From the IMG/VR virus record IMGVR_UViG_3300035438_000853, positions 1 through 29,118 of that record: 29,118 bases of DNA; one strand, 5' to 3'. Made by a program: the position numbers and the translations under genes. Shown one piece after another: positions 14,290 through 20,230 of this stretch (the stretch's first letter is position 1; every line of letters begins with the position of its first letter). Origin of the DNA: a virus. The notes beneath the pieces were generated by a model, which was not told where the DNA came from, ran no database searches, and saw only the letters and a program-made list of their open reading frames with translations.

Positions 14290-14711
14290 TGTGTCTCTCC
14301 GGTTGAGGTAGTCGGCTGCACCGCCAGCGCGGCGTCAAGTGCGGCTCGGACTCCAATCCGATGCGTGAACGTCCACGGGCGCTCATCTTCGCACTCCGTG
14401 TAAGCGCGCAGAAAACGCTCCACCATCGCGTCATCCACCGTCCGCAGCTTGTCCCGCTCGGCTATGGCCGCGTCCCGCATCGCCATCAGGCGAGCCTGTT
14501 CGATCAGCATGCCAGACCACTGGGCCCGAAGCGCATCGCGCTCGGCGCGGAGTGTGGCAACGTCCTGCGCCAGCTTCGCGTAGTCGCGCTCTGCGACAAG
14601 TCGCATCGGCTCTGGCAAGTCCAGCAAGGTAGGTACCCCGTCCTCGTCCGCAAACGTTAGCCAAGTCCCTTGTAACGCTACGTAGACAATCACCTTCGTC
14701 GGATCGCTCAT
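14286..14711 (-). CDS. Coiled-coil phage protein (141 aa), unknown
   Basis: The ATGA start at 14711 gives MSDPTKVIVYVALQGTWLTF. After a beta-rich first 45 residues, LVAERDYAKLAQDVATLRAERDALRAQWSGMLIEQARLMAMRDAAIAERDKLR is a clear heptad coiled coil. The C-terminal segment HRIGVRAALDAALAVQPTTSTGETQ contains the ALAVQP motif shared with the next gene through an 18-bp repeat. The late part (VERFLRAYTECEDERPWTF) is helical. Proteins of this layout are common unknowns in phage early regions. The role is not assigned. Confidence 0.7.
   Translation of the reverse strand: MSDPTKVIVYVALQGTWLTFADEDGVPTLLDLPEPMRLVAERDYAKLAQDVATLRAERDALRAQWSGMLIEQARLMAMRDAAIAERDKLRTVDDAMVERFLRAYTECEDERPWTFTHRIGVRAALDAALAVQPTTSTGETQ
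14313..14330. repeat. 18-bp direct repeat, copy 2 (coding ALAVQ)
   Basis: Exact partner of 13564-13581, 749 bases away, at the same peptide near the C-terminus of the upstream coiled-coil gene. Confidence 0.7.
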
Positions 14712-14938
14712 GCGCCGCCCTCCCGCCGCTCGCCCCACGCAATGGCAGCATGGAGCGGCACGCGTGTGACCATCCGGACGCCAGGCGTCAACGCCCTCCG
14801 GTGCGACGGCAGACAGCCGACGCGGCGCGCCGACTCGCCGCCGCCCGTCTCGCCGTTAATGCGCTGATAAACCCGAGCCCGCGTAACGCCTACCATCGCG
14901 GCGACTTCCGCCACGCTTAAATCCGGCTCATGTGTCAT
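14708..14938 (-). CDS. Small helix-turn-helix protein (76 aa)
   Basis: The ATGA start at 14938 gives MTHEPDLSVAEVAAMVGVTRARVYQRI. Residues 8-28 are a MerR/excisionase-type helix-turn-helix closely matching the HTH at 12104-12448. A basic linker (RRVGCLPSHRRALTPGVRMVTRVPL) and a final helix (HAAIAWGERREGGA) complete it. The size fits a phage AlpA/Xis-like regulator. It is coupled to the exonuclease upstream and the coiled-coil gene downstream. It may regulate the P1-P3 promoters, but no target site is demonstrated. Confidence 0.75.
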   Translation of the reverse strand: MTHEPDLSVAEVAAMVGVTRARVYQRINGETGGGESARRVGCLPSHRRALTPGVRMVTRVPLHAAIAWGERREGGA

Positions 14939-15633
14939 GCGCTGGCCTCCGACTCGTAGTCGAGATCGAGCACCGGGCCCGCCGCGTCGTACAGCGCCGC
15001 CGTCGCCCGGACGTCTTGCAGGCAATACCCCGCAATCTCGTGAAACTCGCCGCGCGCAAACATCGGCCAGACGCTCGCGCCTGACATTCCTTCCGTTTTG
15101 CCGCCAAGCCCGAACGCCTCCGCCCACTCGTTCAGCCCTTCGCCGCGCACCGGCGCCTCCCAGTTCGTGAGCATCGCTTTGACGTCGCAGTGCGGGTGCG
15201 TCTGGTACTTTCGGAACCACGCGCGCACCGTCGACGGCCGGATCGGGACCGGCACCCTGAGCAACAGCGACCGGATCAGCAAGAACCGAAGATCCCACGA
15301 CCCGTTCCACGTCACCACCCGCCCGTCGGCATCCGCGAGCACTTCCCATACCTGCGCCAGCATCCGCGCCTCGCGCAGCTCCGTCTTGGCCATGATGACC
15401 TGCTCCGACGGCCCCACCTTGAGCCCGACACAGAACACGCGGCCGATCCGCGGGTTGAGCGAGCACGCCTTCACGCGATCACCACGCCACGCCGTCACGT
15501 CCGCGTCGCGCCACTTGGCGATTGCGTCGTCGGTTTTGTAGTTGGCCGGTGGCGTCCGATCAAGCGCCGGGTACGGCGTCTCGAGCGACGCGATCAGCGG
15601 CACCGTCTCGATGTCCAGCACGACCGGCGCCAT
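14935..15633 (-). CDS. DEDDy-type 3'-5' exonuclease, 232 aa
   Basis: The DnaQ/RNase H-like exonuclease motifs are complete: ExoI VVLDIET with Asp7 and Glu9, ExoII VVTWNGSWDLRFLL with Asp114, and ExoIII GYCLQDVRATAALYD with Tyr203-x3-Asp207. This matches the predicted PolB-like exonuclease families that stand alone in phages. There is no polymerase domain, so it would act separately in replication, recombination or repair, removing nucleotides from 3' ends with two metal ions. The ATG overlaps the 46-codon gene stop as TAATG. It is the second gene of the P1 transcript. Confidence 0.85.
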   Translation of the reverse strand: MAPVVLDIETVPLIASLETPYPALDRTPPANYKTDDAIAKWRDADVTAWRGDRVKACSLNPRIGRVFCVGLKVGPSEQVIMAKTELREARMLAQVWEVLADADGRVVTWNGSWDLRFLLIRSLLLRVPVPIRPSTVRAWFRKYQTHPHCDVKAMLTNWEAPVRGEGLNEWAEAFGLGGKTEGMSGASVWPMFARGEFHEIAGYCLQDVRATAALYDAAGPVLDLDYESEASA

Positions 15634-15773
15634 TAGCGCGCCCTCACGATCAGCGCTCGGACCGCCGACGCCATCATATAGATGCAGGCGCCCGCCACCA
15701 TCACCGCCAGAGTCTGCCGGATCGCGTCCGCCAGGACTGCCCGGACCGCGCTGTCGTTCAGTAACTCAACCAT
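15633..15773 (-). CDS. Small membrane protein (46 aa), first gene of the P1 operon
   Basis: Starts MVELLNDSAVRAVLADAIRQ and contains one probable membrane helix, TLAVMVAGACIYMMASAV, ending RALIVRAR (positive-inside tail). A GGAG Shine-Dalgarno sequence lies in a GGAGATACGAC leader directly before the ATG; nearly the same leader precedes the gene at 20019-20204. The TAA overlaps the exonuclease ATG (TAATG). Promoter P1 and its hairpin lie 28-80 bases upstream. An early inner-membrane protein is possible; function unknown. Confidence 0.7.
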   Translation of the reverse strand: MVELLNDSAVRAVLADAIRQTLAVMVAGACIYMMASAVRALIVRAR

Positions 15774-15801
15774 TGTCGTATCTCCATCCGCGAGGAAAAC
15801 A

Positions 15802-15821
15802 GCAGCCGCGGCTACGGCTGC
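15802..15821 (-). promoter_or_regulatory. P1 leader hairpin with TAGCCG loop
   Basis: A perfect 7-bp stem (GCAGCCG with CGGCTGC) encloses the hexamer TAGCCG. It starts 6 bases after the P1 -10 box, so at the predicted transcription start, and ends 28 bases before the ATG. The same loop closes different stems at P2 and P3. A TGTTTTCC run follows on the minus strand, so it might also act as a weak terminator or attenuator for transcripts arriving from P3. Confidence 0.75.
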
Positions 15822-15825
15822 CCCT

Positions 15826-16467
15826 TTAAACTACGTCATCCGGGTTAACTGTCAAGGGAGACTTTGCCACCGGCAAGCCGAGCGCCCGCCGCCGGATCGG
15901 ATGTATCCACGGCTCGGCCTGCTCTTTGTCTGCTCGATGTGGCCGCACCGTCTTTTTGCGCGGCTCGTGCGTGACCGCGCCCACCGTGTACGCTGTGATC
16001 TGCCGCTCGCCCACCATCACATACGATCGGCCCAGCTTGTGCGTGTTCGCCAGATCGCCGCACGCCGTCCGAAGGCTTTTCGGCGGGACGTGCGGCAGCA
16101 GCTCGGCGAGCTTCGCCGTCGTCAGCGGCCCGTGCTGGTGTATCGCGGCCAGAATTGCCGCCCCAATCGTTTCCTTTTTCTTGGCCGGCGCCGGATCGTG
16201 ACGGCATTGATCGATCGGCGTCCACTGACTTCTCGAGCCCTTCATACCTGGCGAACGCGCCGTCGCGACGGCCGCGACCGTGCCCTCCTCGATGACGGCG
16301 CCGCGCGGCACATTGCGTCCGGCTGCGATCTGACGGAACCGCTGGTCGACCGCGTCCCAGCTCGCCAGCACTTCCCCCCCGGTGACCTTCCGGACCAGAT
16401 ACTGCTCATCGTGGACCAGCGTAATGACCCGACGGTCGCGATACGTCGCGTAATCCCGATCCGTCAT
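15826..16467 (-). CDS. Winged-helix-like DNA-binding protein (213 aa)
   Basis: Residues 100-165 (KKKETIGAAILAAIHQHGPL, TTAKLAELLPHVPPKSLRTACGDLANTHKLGR, then SYVMVGERQITAYTVG) have the helix-helix-recognition-helix-hairpin order of a winged-helix domain. The N-terminal 60 residues (DYATYRDRRVITLVHDEQYLVRKVTGG) look beta-rich. The C-terminus is basic (RKKTVRPHRADKEQ). It starts with ATGA coupling and is the last gene of the P3 block; its final codons contain promoter P1. It could be a transcription regulator of the phage, but the target is unknown. Confidence 0.7.
   Translation of the reverse strand: MTDRDYATYRDRRVITLVHDEQYLVRKVTGGEVLASWDAVDQRFRQIAAGRNVPRGAVIEEGTVAAVATARSPGMKGSRSQWTPIDQCRHDPAPAKKKETIGAAILAAIHQHGPLTTAKLAELLPHVPPKSLRTACGDLANTHKLGRSYVMVGERQITAYTVGAVTHEPRKKTVRPHRADKEQAEPWIHPIRRRALGLPVAKSPLTVNPDDVV
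15828..15855 (-). promoter_or_regulatory. Promoter P1
   Basis: A perfect -35 TTGACA (15855-15850), a 16-base spacer and the -10 TAGTTT (15833-15828) drive leftward transcription into the 46-codon gene and exonuclease. The -10 overlaps the TAA stop of the upstream winged-helix gene. TTGACAGTT is shared exactly with P2. Confidence 0.75.
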
Positions 16468-16706
16468 TCGCCTAGCTCCGCCTTCAACCGGCGGACCGCC
16501 GCGTTAAAGATCTTGAGGATCACCGCCTCCGTCTCCGTCGCGTACGCCGCCGCCGTTTTAATGCGCGGCTTGTAAATCTCCGCGTCGCGTGCGTTCCGCG
16601 ACGCTAAGATCCTGAGGGCGCCCTCGTCCTTGGCGTGCCGGTGCAGCGCCGCCGCGGCCTCGATGATCTCTTGCCGCATCTTGTGGACCGTCCGTTCGCT
16701 GGTCAT
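16464..16706 (-). CDS. Small helical protein (80 aa), unknown
   Basis: Begins MTSERTVHKMRQEIIEAAAALHRHAKDEG and is almost wholly helical and basic. It is coupled by ATGA to the HNH gene before it and to the winged-helix gene after it. No family recognised. Confidence 0.65.
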   Translation of the reverse strand: MTSERTVHKMRQEIIEAAAALHRHAKDEGALRILASRNARDAEIYKPRIKTAAAYATETEAVILKIFNAAVRRLKAELGE

Positions 16707-17551
16707 ACGCCCTGCCCGGTAAGTGTGCGTTTCTTGGTAATCGTGTGCGACAGCTTGGCGACCGCAAGTATTACCGGCTTCAGCTCGGCCGGCGCCGCGT
16801 CATACCCGAGCCGCTTGCCGCGCCCGCCGTTGAGTTGCGGCAAGATCGCCCGCGGGATGAGCTGCCAGTTTTCCACATTGGTATTGAGCCGGTTGCCGTC
16901 GATGCTTTTGAGGCATTGGTCCGACGGCACCGGCCCGTGGATCGCTTCCCAGTTCAGCACGTGCGTCAACTTCCAATTCACGGTCCACGGCACGTGCCGT
17001 ATGTCGCTCACCTTCGTAAACGTGTACTGCCCGGCCACGCGCTCGAATCCGATCGGCTTGTGATTCCAGCCGCCTTGACCTTTCACGAACTGCGTTTCGG
17101 CCATCCGCCCGGGGGCCCACCCCTTCGGATGCCTCCGCCCCGTATTGTGTGACGGCTCGCCGCGCCGAAAGTAGGTGCGCGCCCCAATGTCCGTGCCCGG
17201 CTGCATTCGGCCCGACGCCGCCGTCGCCAAGTACGCCGCGCTCTTCGCCAGCCCGAGCAACCGCGCGCGATGCGTGACCGACCCGGGCGACCGATTTAGC
17301 ACGGCCGCGAGCTGCGCCGTCGGCGTCTCCGCGAACCGCGCCAGCAGCACGGCGTCCTCCGCGGCCGTATACGTCGTACGTGCTGTATTCCACCGCTGCC
17401 GCTTGCACAGCGCGGTAATGTGCTCGACCCGCACGTCGTGCCGGCCAAACGCCAGAACAAACGCCGCGCGGATCTCGGCGCGCGGCCGGTCGCGCCGGGA
17501 TTCAATAAAGGCCAGCTCGGCCTCGCTGTACGTAATGCGCGCGCCTTTCAT
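16703..17551 (-). CDS. HNH endonuclease-like protein with Myb-like DNA-binding region (282 aa)
   Basis: Residues 1-55 (ITYSEAELAFIESRRDRPRAE; HITALCKRQRW) and 60-105 (YTAAEDAVLLARFAETPTAQ; RSPGSVTHRARLLGL) are two helix-turn-helix or Myb/SANT-like units. The C-terminal half carries the phage HNH layout: W-x2-LTHVLNWEAIHGPVPSDQCLKSIDGNRLNTNVENWQLIPRAILPQLNGGRG. The position usually held by His before DGN is Lys-Ser-Ile, as in a subfamily I recall with LKCLDGN, so catalysis needs testing. Phage HNH proteins nick or cut DNA and may act as homing endonucleases or in packaging. It is ATGA-coupled on both sides in the P3 operon. Confidence 0.8.
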   Translation of the reverse strand: MKGARITYSEAELAFIESRRDRPRAEIRAAFVLAFGRHDVRVEHITALCKRQRWNTARTTYTAAEDAVLLARFAETPTAQLAAVLNRSPGSVTHRARLLGLAKSAAYLATAASGRMQPGTDIGARTYFRRGEPSHNTGRRHPKGWAPGRMAETQFVKGQGGWNHKPIGFERVAGQYTFTKVSDIRHVPWTVNWKLTHVLNWEAIHGPVPSDQCLKSIDGNRLNTNVENWQLIPRAILPQLNGGRGKRLGYDAAPAELKPVILAVAKLSHTITKKRTLTGQGV

Positions 17552-17799
17552 GCCGCCGATCCGGCCGACAACGCCATCGTTGACGGGAGCGCCTTGAGCA
17601 TCCCGCCGCCGTGCTCGGCGACCAACTTTGCCCCCTGCAATTGCAGCGCCGCCGTCTCGACGATGCGGTCCGCCACTTGCACCACCGACGTCGATCGGCT
17701 GATCTCCTGCGCCAGCTCGTCGCCCGTGAGCGACTCGTCGGTGAGCCGCTCGAGCTGCGCAAAGAGAATGTCGTTCAAGTCCGTTAATCGATTTTTCAC
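17548..17799 (-). CDS. Phage protein of a widespread small unknown family (83 aa)
   Basis: The GTG at 17799 overlaps the preceding TGA (GTGA), with GAGGA 6-9 bases upstream, and gives MKNRLTDLNDILFAQLERLTDESLTGDELAQEISRS. Patterns like LNDxLFAQLERLxDExLxGxxLxxEIxRxxAVxxVAxxIIxNAxLxL are frequent in phages and annotated as hypothetical. All helical, no cysteines or membrane segment. The frame extends further 5' but that part overlaps the 27-codon gene. Confidence 0.75.
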   Translation of the reverse strand: MKNRLTDLNDILFAQLERLTDESLTGDELAQEISRSTSVVQVADRIVETAALQLQGAKLVAEHGGGMLKALPSTMALSAGSAA

Positions 17800-17879
17800 G
17801 CGTCGTCCTCCTCGTCCTCGGCGCCGTCCCACTGGAACGGCTCGAGCTGAATCCCCGTATGCCGGTCCTCCCACGTCAT
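17796..17879 (-). CDS. 27-codon truncated duplicate of the gene at 18316-18513
   Basis: Reads MTWEDRHTGIQLEPFQWDG and continues with AEDEEDDA. The core WEDRHTG(I/M)QLEPF is repeated in the 65-residue protein at 18316-18513, and the DNA of the shared part is 37/40 identical. The ATG overlaps the Myb-like gene's stop (ATGA) and its TGA overlaps the next GTG (GTGA), so it can be translated although it lacks the N-terminal half. It may be a remnant kept mainly to preserve coupling. Confidence 0.5.
   Translation of the reverse strand: MTWEDRHTGIQLEPFQWDGAEDEEDDA
17836..17875. repeat. 40-bp direct repeat, left copy
   Basis: Matches 18371-18410 at 37 of 40 positions. The two copies bracket the AT-richer Myb-like gene and code the same WEDRHTGxQLEPF peptide in flanking genes. 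Confidence 0.9.
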
Positions 17880-18322
17880 GCGCGCTTTCCGTCCCGAGCC
17901 CTTTGCGCGCTTTGCGTTTGGAGCTCTGCCATAAACTGCGGATGTTTTTTTAGCTTTAACTTCGATGCTTGTGTTGCAATGCCGCCAATCGGCCGGTTAA
18001 TCACTATTGATAAAGCTCTAATGGTTGTGGTTGGATAGAGTTCTCGAAGCATCTTGAGTTCGAGCTCTGTCCATTTTGACACGGACACCCGAGTCAATTT
18101 TAATTTTTTGGCGCGCTGCTGAACTGATACTTCAGAGCGCCCCAATTTTTTAGCAATGGTCTTGCACCGCACTTTGCCGTATTGCTTACAGAGTACGGCA
18201 TCTTCCGCTTTGGTCCATCGCCCTGATTTTTTAATCGTAGGCAATGGTAACCGCTCGTTTTTGCGTTGCGTGAACACGCTGGTAAGCGCGCCCCAGAATC
18301 GTAAAAGTATCCCATTTAGCAT
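17876..18322 (-). CDS. Two-repeat Myb/SANT-like DNA-binding protein, probable recent insertion (148 aa)
   Basis: Residues about 33-78 (RWTKAEDAVLCKQYGKVRCK; TIAKKLGRSEVSVQQRAKKLKL) and 82-127 (KWTELELKMLRELYPTTTIR; ALSIVINRPIGGIATQASKLKLKK) are two copies of a Trp-started helix-turn-helix unit, similar to the unit in the HNH protein at 16703-17551. The codons and the base composition are visibly AT-richer than every neighbour (many AAA, TTT, ATT, AAT). A GAGGAG Shine-Dalgarno sequence lies 5 bases before the ATG. The gene sits between 40-bp direct repeats. I infer acquisition by transfer; the function is DNA binding, with unknown target. Confidence 0.75.
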   Translation of the reverse strand: MLNGILLRFWGALTSVFTQRKNERLPLPTIKKSGRWTKAEDAVLCKQYGKVRCKTIAKKLGRSEVSVQQRAKKLKLTRVSVSKWTELELKMLRELYPTTTIRALSIVINRPIGGIATQASKLKLKKHPQFMAELQTQSAQRARDGKRA

Positions 18323-18513
18323 ATCGACTCCTCGTTGTGGTCCTTCTTGTCGTCCGCCGTTTTGGAATAAAACGGCTCAAGCTGCATCCCCGTGTGCCGG
18401 TCCTCCCACGCCTGCGCCTGCGCGTGCCGCTGGATGGCGCGAGCCTCCGCCCGCGCCTCCCGTTCGTCCGACTCCACGTCGGCCCACTCCGGCGCCCACA
18501 TCTCGTCATCCAT
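18316..18513 (-). CDS. Small acidic/charged phage protein (65 aa)
   Basis: Starts MDDEMWAPEWADVESDER through a TGATG overlap with the ERF gene stop. A charged helix (EREARAEARAIQRHAQAQA) leads into WEDRHTGMQLEPF and a Lys/Asp-rich tail KTADDKKDHNEESIC. The tail differs from the truncated copy at 17796-17879, and the last codons lie in the AT-richer insert, so the original C-terminus may have been replaced. No family recognised. Confidence 0.6.
   Translation of the reverse strand: MDDEMWAPEWADVESDEREARAEARAIQRHAQAQAWEDRHTGMQLEPFYSKTADDKKDHNEESIC
18371..18410. repeat. 40-bp direct repeat, right copy
   Basis: Partner of 17836-17875 (three mismatches). Equivalent positions are 535 bases apart. 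Confidence 0.9.
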
Positions 18514-19220
18514 CAGAACGGCACCCGCTCGTCATCGAACGCGTTGTCGTCGTCTCTGCCGCCCGCCTCGCGCGCCGCCGCGATCGCGTCGCACGCCGCG
18601 AGCACGTAGGCGTTTGCCTTCTCGACCGCCCACGCCCGGACCGCCGCCAGCCGCTCCGGCTCCATATCGACTAGCCGCTTGCCCTTGAGCTCGACCGTCT
18701 CGGCCTTCGCCAGGCTCATTGCGGCCGCCGGCGTCGCGGGTACGCGATCGTGCAACCGCTTGCCTGCCTCCGGCTCGCGCGCCACCTTCGCCGCGGCCGA
18801 CTCTGTCCGCTTCGGCGCCGACGCGCTGTTGCCGTCGTCGTCCTCCGCCGTGAGCCCCAGCATCGCCGACAGCCCGTAGCGCCGGCCGTAGCTAATTGCC
18901 GACCCCGCGCCCTGCGCCGTCGGCTTCTCGACCGGCACGACCACGATCGACGCCATCCACTCGCCAGACAAATGCAGGAGCCGCGTCTCGACCGCGATCC
19001 CGACCACCCGCCCGCCGTCCGTCTCCGGATGGAGCACGCCCTGCATGACCGCCAGCCCGTGCGCCGCGAGCACCGGCCGCACCTGCTCCATGATCGCGTC
19101 CAGCGTTGCGTACTTATTCCGGAACGCCGGGTTTGTGGCGTCCTTGGTGACCGGCCCAAGATCCGCTGCGGCTTTGACGATCGCCGGCGCGATCAGCCCA
19201 ATCGACTCGCTGCTTTTCAT
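18513..19220 (-). CDS. erf: ERF-family single-strand annealing protein, 235 aa
   Basis: The ATGA start at 19220 gives MKSSESIGLIAPAIVKAAADLGPV. The ERF core is recognisable: NPAFRNKYATLDAIMEQVRPVLAAHGLAVMQGV, followed by TRLLHLSGEWMAS and the highly typical AQGAGSAISYGRRYGLSAMLGLTAEDDDGN. A linker rich in Ala and charged residues leads to an acidic end, DDDNAFDDERVPF, which resembles the protein-binding tip of bacterial SSB. ERF proteins anneal complementary single strands for recombination and genome circularisation. It lies in the P3 operon upstream of the HNH and Myb-like genes; no SSB or RecT is seen in the window. Confidence 0.9.
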   Translation of the reverse strand: MKSSESIGLIAPAIVKAAADLGPVTKDATNPAFRNKYATLDAIMEQVRPVLAAHGLAVMQGVLHPETDGGRVVGIAVETRLLHLSGEWMASIVVVPVEKPTAQGAGSAISYGRRYGLSAMLGLTAEDDDGNSASAPKRTESAAAKVAREPEAGKRLHDRVPATPAAAMSLAKAETVELKGKRLVDMEPERLAAVRAWAVEKANAYVLAACDAIAAAREAGGRDDDNAFDDERVPF

Positions 19221-19570
19221 CGTCCGGCCTCCGTCCACGGTAGCGTGTCCGACAGATCCAGCGCGAGCAGGATGGCCGCGCGGTGGTCAAGCCCGTCCGT
19301 CGCGTCACGCGCGATATGCAGATCCTGCCGCACGTGGTTGAGGCTGGCCTCCAGCTTGGTCAGCAGATTCCGCGCCGCGCGCAGATCCGCAGACCAGACC
19401 GCGTCCGTATTGCCGAGCGCCTCAATCTGCGCCGTGACGGCCGCGTCCGCGTCATCGATGGCTCGGAAACACGCCTCAGAGTGCGCGAACAACTGATCCA
19501 GTGTATCCCAGATCTTGACGCAATAACGCCGCGTCATGTGACCGGCCGCGAGCACTTGGTCGCTGGTCAT
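19217..19570 (-). CDS. Helical phage protein (117 aa), unknown
   Basis: The ATGA start at 19570 gives MTSDQVLAAGHMTRRYCVKIWDTLDQLF. The chain is helical throughout, with a basic/acidic pattern suggesting a helical bundle (DLRAARNLLTKLEASLNHVRQDLHIARD). The longer upstream extension of this frame overlaps the preceding gene and is not used. It sits directly before erf, so an accessory role in recombination is possible, but there is no motif. Confidence 0.65.
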   Translation of the reverse strand: MTSDQVLAAGHMTRRYCVKIWDTLDQLFAHSEACFRAIDDADAAVTAQIEALGNTDAVWSADLRAARNLLTKLEASLNHVRQDLHIARDATDGLDHRAAILLALDLSDTLPWTEAGR

Positions 19571-19764
19571 CGTCCGCCCTCCCGCAGCGCCGAGTCCTCG
19601 GCCTTCCGGTATTGGGCCTCCTCCTCGATGATCCGCGCGAGCGTCACCAGCGACGCCGGCATGTCCGCCTCGGCGTCCCACCGCGCCATCATGTCGCGTG
19701 CCTCCGCGAGCTGCGCGTCCGAATACCGCGCCACGATCCCCACCAGGCTGTCTAGGCTATCCAT
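19567..19764 (-). CDS. Small helical protein (65 aa), first gene of the P3 operon
   Basis: Starts MDSLDSLVGIVARYSDAQLAEARDMMARW with a GGGGAG Shine-Dalgarno sequence 5 bases before the ATG. Charged and helical, no cysteines, no membrane segment. Promoter P3 and its TAGCCG hairpin lie 25-84 bases upstream. Function unknown. Confidence 0.7.
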   Translation of the reverse strand: MDSLDSLVGIVARYSDAQLAEARDMMARWDAEADMPASLVTLARIIEEEAQYRKAEDSALREGGR

Positions 19765-19789
19765 TGTCTCCCCTCAGGTCCGCGTGAAA

Positions 19790-19815
19790 TCGAGCGGCAC
19801 GGCTATGCCGCTCGA
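19790..19815 (-). promoter_or_regulatory. P3 leader hairpin with TAGCCG loop
   Basis: A perfect 10-bp stem, arms TCGAGCGGCA and TGCCGCTCGA, encloses TAGCCG. It begins 5 bases after the P3 -10 box and ends 25 bases before the ATG. This is the strongest of the three TAGCCG hairpins. Confidence 0.85.
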
Positions 19816-19820
19816 GCCCT

Positions 19821-19848
19821 AAAGTACAACCAACCTGCTACGTGTCAA
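19821..19848 (-). promoter_or_regulatory. Promoter P3
   Basis: A perfect -35 TTGACA (19848-19843), a 16-base spacer and TACTTT (19826-19821). The -35 overlaps the TGA of the 56-codon gene upstream. It drives the erf/HNH block leftward. Confidence 0.75.
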
Positions 19849-20015
19849 GACTGTTGCGCAACCTCGGACGCTTTTAGCGCGCGAACGTGCGCCGCCGACA
19901 TCGCGCTGTGATACAACGCGACGTCGACAACATCTTGCGCCGACCGGAGGAAGATCGCGCGCAGCCGCGCGGAATCTTTAACGTACTGTTCGTGTGCGGT
20001 TGCGGTCATCGTCAT
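19845..20015 (-). CDS. Small phage protein (56 aa), second gene of the P2 operon
   Basis: Starts MTMTATAHEQYVKDSARLR. A strong GGAGG Shine-Dalgarno sequence, 8 bases before the ATG, is part of the end of the upstream gene (three bases between its TAA and this ATG). Helical, no cysteines (AIFLRSAQDVVDVALYHSAMSAAHVRALKASEV). Its TGA is part of the P3 -35 box. A second in-frame ATG two codons in is equally possible. Function unknown; early-gene position. Confidence 0.7.
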   Translation of the reverse strand: MTMTATAHEQYVKDSARLRAIFLRSAQDVVDVALYHSAMSAAHVRALKASEVAQQS

Positions 20016-20018
20016 AGC

Positions 20019-20204
20019 TTACGCCTCCACGTTTGCGGAGGCGATCAGCACCGCGACGGCGCACTTGGGGCACTCGACCCGCGTTGCGCCCTGATAAAAC
20101 GCCGCGAATCCCGCCCACCGCTCGCACGCCGTGCGGTAATAGCCGCCGATCGTGCGGCGGTCGTCCGTCGGGTGCGGCTGGTGGTACATCTTCGTCTTGG
20201 TCAT
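20019..20204 (-). CDS. Small Cys-containing protein (61 aa), first gene of the P2 operon
   Basis: Starts MTKTKMYHQPHPTDDRRTIG after a GGAGATACGACG leader that nearly duplicates the one before the P1 gene. It contains one Cys in YYRTACERW and a CPKC pair in VECPKCAVAVLIA, which could make half of a zinc site or a small zinc ribbon. The upstream extension of this frame runs into promoter P2 and is not coding. As the first gene after the strongest-looking promoter it is probably expressed early; host-takeover function would be speculation. Confidence 0.7.
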   Translation of the reverse strand: MTKTKMYHQPHPTDDRRTIGGYYRTACERWAGFAAFYQGATRVECPKCAVAVLIASANVEA

Positions 20205-20230
20205 CGTCGTATCTCCGTCCGGTGGGTTCT

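Noticed and set aside
13510-14403. Long plus-strand and other-frame minus-strand frames across the hexamer array (Cys-Gly, Gln-Pro, Arg-Ser and Leu-Arg repeats)
   Set aside because: They exist because a 6-base repeat with no stop is open in every frame; no ribosome site or coupling, and they overlap well-supported minus-strand genes.
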